Assembly (NCBI GenBank): GCA_944472135.2
Contig: OX235270.1
Span: 75,959,168 to 76,023,167, forward strand
Direction: 5' to 3'
Length of the DNA: 64,000 bases
Source: Trichobilharzia regenti
Taxonomy: Eukaryota > Platyhelminthes > Trematoda > Strigeidida > Schistosomatidae
The number at the start of each line of letters is the position of its first letter. Within the stretch, counting starts at the first letter, position 1. The notes under the pieces were generated by a model. The model saw nothing but the letters and a program-made list of their open reading frames with translations, searched no databases and was not told where the DNA came from. Below, in pieces: positions 63,870 to 64,000 of the stretch. The translations under genes and the position numbers were made by a program.

Positions 63870-64000
63870 AGCACATCTCTGCTGTATTTTTTCGTTCCAA
63901 ACAAGGACGAAACAGCTATCAAGTACTCCCAGGTTTTCCAATGGTTCTCTAACTGATGTCAGCTCATGATGAAATCCTGTAACCAATCAACCAAATCCCT
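63870..64000 (+). mobile_element. SINE C, copy 7, 5'-truncated and cut by window end
   Basis: Begins inside the hammerhead (GTTCCAAACAAGGACGAAAC, then AGCTATCAAGTACTCC) and runs through the tail CTAACTGATGTCAGCTCATG to CAACCAAATCCCT at the window edge. The head and the CTGANGA core are absent. Confidence 0.8.

Overview
This looks like AT-rich, gene-poor nuclear DNA of a trematode, most likely a schistosomatid blood fluke. The evidence is a set of retroelements I recognise by type: Smα-like SINEs with hammerhead ribozyme cores, RTE-type LINEs, a CR1-like LINE and several Penelope-like elements (PLEs) with GIY-YIG endonucleases. I found no convincing host protein-coding gene, no standard tRNA or rRNA gene and no CRISPR array. 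Almost everything that can be interpreted is a retroelement or an inverted repeat. Between them lie long stretches in which I see nothing.

Layout. 0.5-2.8 kb: decayed RTE-type LINE. 3.0-3.2 kb: head-to-head pair of Smα-like repeats. 4.7-7.0 kb: best-preserved PLE, with a 631-codon RT plus GIY-YIG ORF. 10.3-12.6 kb: huge palindrome (991-bp arms) built from a PLE 3' region. 16.4-20.2 kb: hammerhead SINE, then a PLE broken by an RTE LINE and by a tRNA-headed SINE. 21.1-21.4 kb: 59-bp inverted repeat next to a nearly intact Smα-like hammerhead. 24.2-29.3 kb: CR1-like RT relic on the minus strand, then a (CTA)n array of about 3.9 kb. 34-42.5 kb: SINEs, a PLE copy with a 13-bp target-site duplication (TSD) and an inverted 5' arm, another PLE endonuclease fragment, and a perfect 70-bp inverted repeat. 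44.4-48.1 kb: a second PLE type, riddled with a SINE A, a SINE B, an LTR-like piece and a hammerhead SINE. 48.8-57.7 kb: further Smα-like, SINE and PLE fragments, including a second intact hammerhead at 53.2 kb. 57.7-63.9 kb: nothing recognisable except microsatellites. A hammerhead SINE runs off the window end.

Most notable pattern. Unrelated element types repeatedly show one architecture: a 5' arm that is the reverse complement of the element's own 3' end, then the sense copy. I see it in three PLE copies (two inside perfect 12-13 bp TSDs), in two hammerhead SINEs (one inside a perfect 15-bp TSD) and in a Smα-like pair. Three other long inverted repeats may be the same thing. Two hammerhead motifs are fully intact by inspection. 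My inference is that the ribozyme-bearing SINEs and the PLEs share an integration mechanism that makes these fold-back copies, perhaps from self-cleaved multimeric or circular RNA. I cannot prove this from one window, and read-level checking of the largest palindrome is essential.
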